NCBI GenBank assembly: GCA_021732895.1
Contig: JAKFWE010000146.1
Span: 1 to 6,490 of the forward strand
Direction: 5' to 3'
Source: Allobosea sp.
GTDB lineage: Bacteria > Pseudomonadota > Alphaproteobacteria > Rhizobiales > Beijerinckiaceae
DNA: 6,490 bases
The position numbers and the translations under genes were made by a program. Of the stretch, positions 5,834 to 6,490 are shown piece after piece. The notes beneath the pieces were generated by a model. That model made no database searches, was not told the DNA's origin, and worked only from the letters and a program-made list of their open reading frames with translations. Positions within the stretch are counted from its first letter, which is position 1, and every line of letters begins with the position of its first letter.

Positions 5834-6073
5834 ATGGCGACAGCGATAATGGCGACGCAGCAGACCCTGGCCACCCGGCCACCGATCATGACCGACCCGG
5901 AATGGATCGCGCTCGAGAGCATCGAGGAGCAGACAAGGCGTTTCATCTTCGACGATGCGATCCTGCATGGGCTGAGCCGGCGAGGGTTGGTCGAGCCGGA
6001 CGGCGATCGCTGGCAGGTCACCGAGCACGGGCAGAAGGCGCTCAGCGCCCATGAGGTCGTGTGGATCTCCTGA
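5834..6073 (+). CDS. Small protein with winged-helix-like C-terminal half (79 aa)
   Basis: The start is well supported: AAGGA lies 7 bases before the ATG. The protein is soluble, with no signal peptide. Seen: a short Ala/Thr-rich leader (1-18), an acidic helix-like region DPEWIALESIEEQ (21-33), then DDAILHGLSRRGLVEPDGDRW, running into QVTEHGQKAL (61-70). The pattern 'L-x-x-x-G-L-V-E-x-D-G-x-x-W-x-V-T-E-x-G-x-x-A-L' is what the recognition helix and beta-wing of winged-helix DNA-binding domains look like. However, the protein is short and lacks a full three-helix bundle upstream, so it could be a truncated or minimal form, or a protein-binding module. I do not recognise a named family. It is divergent from the BciB-like gene and lies 177 bp upstream of the PHA-system gene on the same strand. 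Confidence 0.75.
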   Translation: MATAIMATQQTLATRPPIMTDPEWIALESIEEQTRRFIFDDAILHGLSRRGLVEPDGDRWQVTEHGQKALSAHEVVWIS

Positions 6074-6250
6074 TTCGGGCCGGGTTCGTTCCCGCTGCGT
6101 GCGGGGCCGGATCGAAACGGGGCGGCGCGGCGTGACGGCCGGTCATCATCGTGCAAGATATCGGAGCGCGGCAGGCGGCGCCGAGGCGCCGGCCCCCCGA
6201 TTTTCGACACGGCGGCCGATGTCCACCGGACGCGAAGAGGGAAAAGCGCA
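6074..6250. other. Intergenic region with two small hairpins
   Basis: No gene is seen. CCCGC/GCGGG (6091-6095 and 6101-6105, 5-nt loop) could end the 79-aa transcript but lacks a T run. CGGCGCC/GGCGCCG (6176-6182 and 6185-6191) is a tight 7-bp palindrome followed, after a C-rich stretch, by TTTT at 6201-6204; it may be a weak terminator. No clear promoter for the gene at 6251 could be read. Confidence 0.35.
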
Positions 6251-6490
6251 ATGGCCAGGCCGGTCGCCATCACCGTATCGCACGAACTCGGCCGCGAGGC
6301 CGCCGCCACGCGGTTGCGCAACGGCATCGACCGCGTCCGCGACAGACTCGCTCTGGTGAAAATGCAACTCGTCGAGGAGAGCTGGAACGGAGACCGGCTC
6401 GATTTCGGCGTCGCCGCCCTCGGCTACACGATCAGCGGGACGCTGACGGTCGAGGAGACGCTGGTCCGGGTCGAGGTCATGCTGCCCGGG
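6251..6490 (+). CDS. Polyhydroxyalkanoic acid system (PHA granule region) family protein, C-terminus outside window
   Basis: The first 80 codons are present and the frame is open to the right edge. The family is usually only about 90-105 residues, so most of it is here. Seen: ITVSHELGREAAATRLRNGID near the N-terminus (the family's HxLGxxxAxxR element), then a charged helix. Next come ESWNGDRLDFGVAALGYTISGTLTVEE (from about residue 44), the W-x-G-x-x-L-x-F core and G-x-I/L-x-V strand, and VRVEVMLPG at the end of the visible part, matching the conserved V-x-V-x-LP. Family members were named for their occurrence near PHA granule genes in some bacteria; their biochemical role is not established. 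AGAGGG (6236-6241) lies 9 bases before the ATG. No PHA synthase, phasin or depolymerase gene is visible nearby. Confidence 0.85.
   Translation, partial: MARPVAITVSHELGREAAATRLRNGIDRVRDRLALVKMQLVEESWNGDRLDFGVAALGYTISGTLTVEETLVRVEVMLPG

Noticed and set aside
6176..6204. Strong intrinsic terminator upstream of the PHA-system gene
   Set aside because: The 7-bp palindrome has only two unpaired bases and the T run is separated from it by about nine bases, so it was kept only as a weak hairpin.

Overview
The window is high-GC DNA (about two thirds G+C by eye) with dense, short-spaced genes. Codon use, the protein families and a heptamer repeat next to the ABC transporter all suggest an alphaproteobacterium, probably of the order Hyphomicrobiales (Rhizobiales). 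This is inferred from protein style, because no rRNA or other marker gene is present. No tRNA, rRNA, transposase, integrase or CRISPR array was seen, and no gene-free stretch reaches 300 bases; the longest is the divergent gap 5614-5833.

Layout. (1) 1-705, minus: a fold-type III PLP enzyme of the D-threonine aldolase / 3-hydroxy-D-aspartate aldolase (DSD1-like) family, cut by the left edge. (2) 706-885: a divergent gap with two oppositely oriented arrays of a 7-bp repeat. (3) 886-2706, plus: a complete MsbA-type ABC exporter half-transporter, followed by a likely terminator. (4) 2860-3120, plus: a small uncharacterised charged protein whose stop codon lies inside a perfect 12-bp hairpin. (5) 3230-3532, plus: a small lipoprotein with a glycine-rich hydrophobic segment. 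(6) 3585-3615: a hairpin between convergent genes. (7) 3632-4255, minus: a two-segment membrane protein resembling ElaB/YqjD (DUF883) proteins, whose ribosome binding site lies in a strong inverted repeat. (8) 4357-5613, minus: an FrhB-type flavin/iron-sulfur oxidoreductase of the 7-hydroxymethyl-chlorophyll reductase / BciB subfamily, starting at TTG. (9) 5834-6073, plus: a 79-residue protein with a winged-helix-like C-terminal half. (10) 6251-6490, plus: the N-terminal 80 residues of a polyhydroxyalkanoic acid system (PHA granule region) protein, cut by the right edge.

The genes do not form one pathway. They look like ordinary chromosomal housekeeping and envelope genes in single or two-gene units. 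The BciB-like and ElaB-like genes are on the same strand 101 bp apart and could be co-transcribed. I found no convincing novel multi-gene system. The points most worth a second look are the hairpin over the ribosome binding site of the ElaB-like gene, the inverted heptamer arrays, and the BciB-like protein with its altered N-terminal cysteine pattern.
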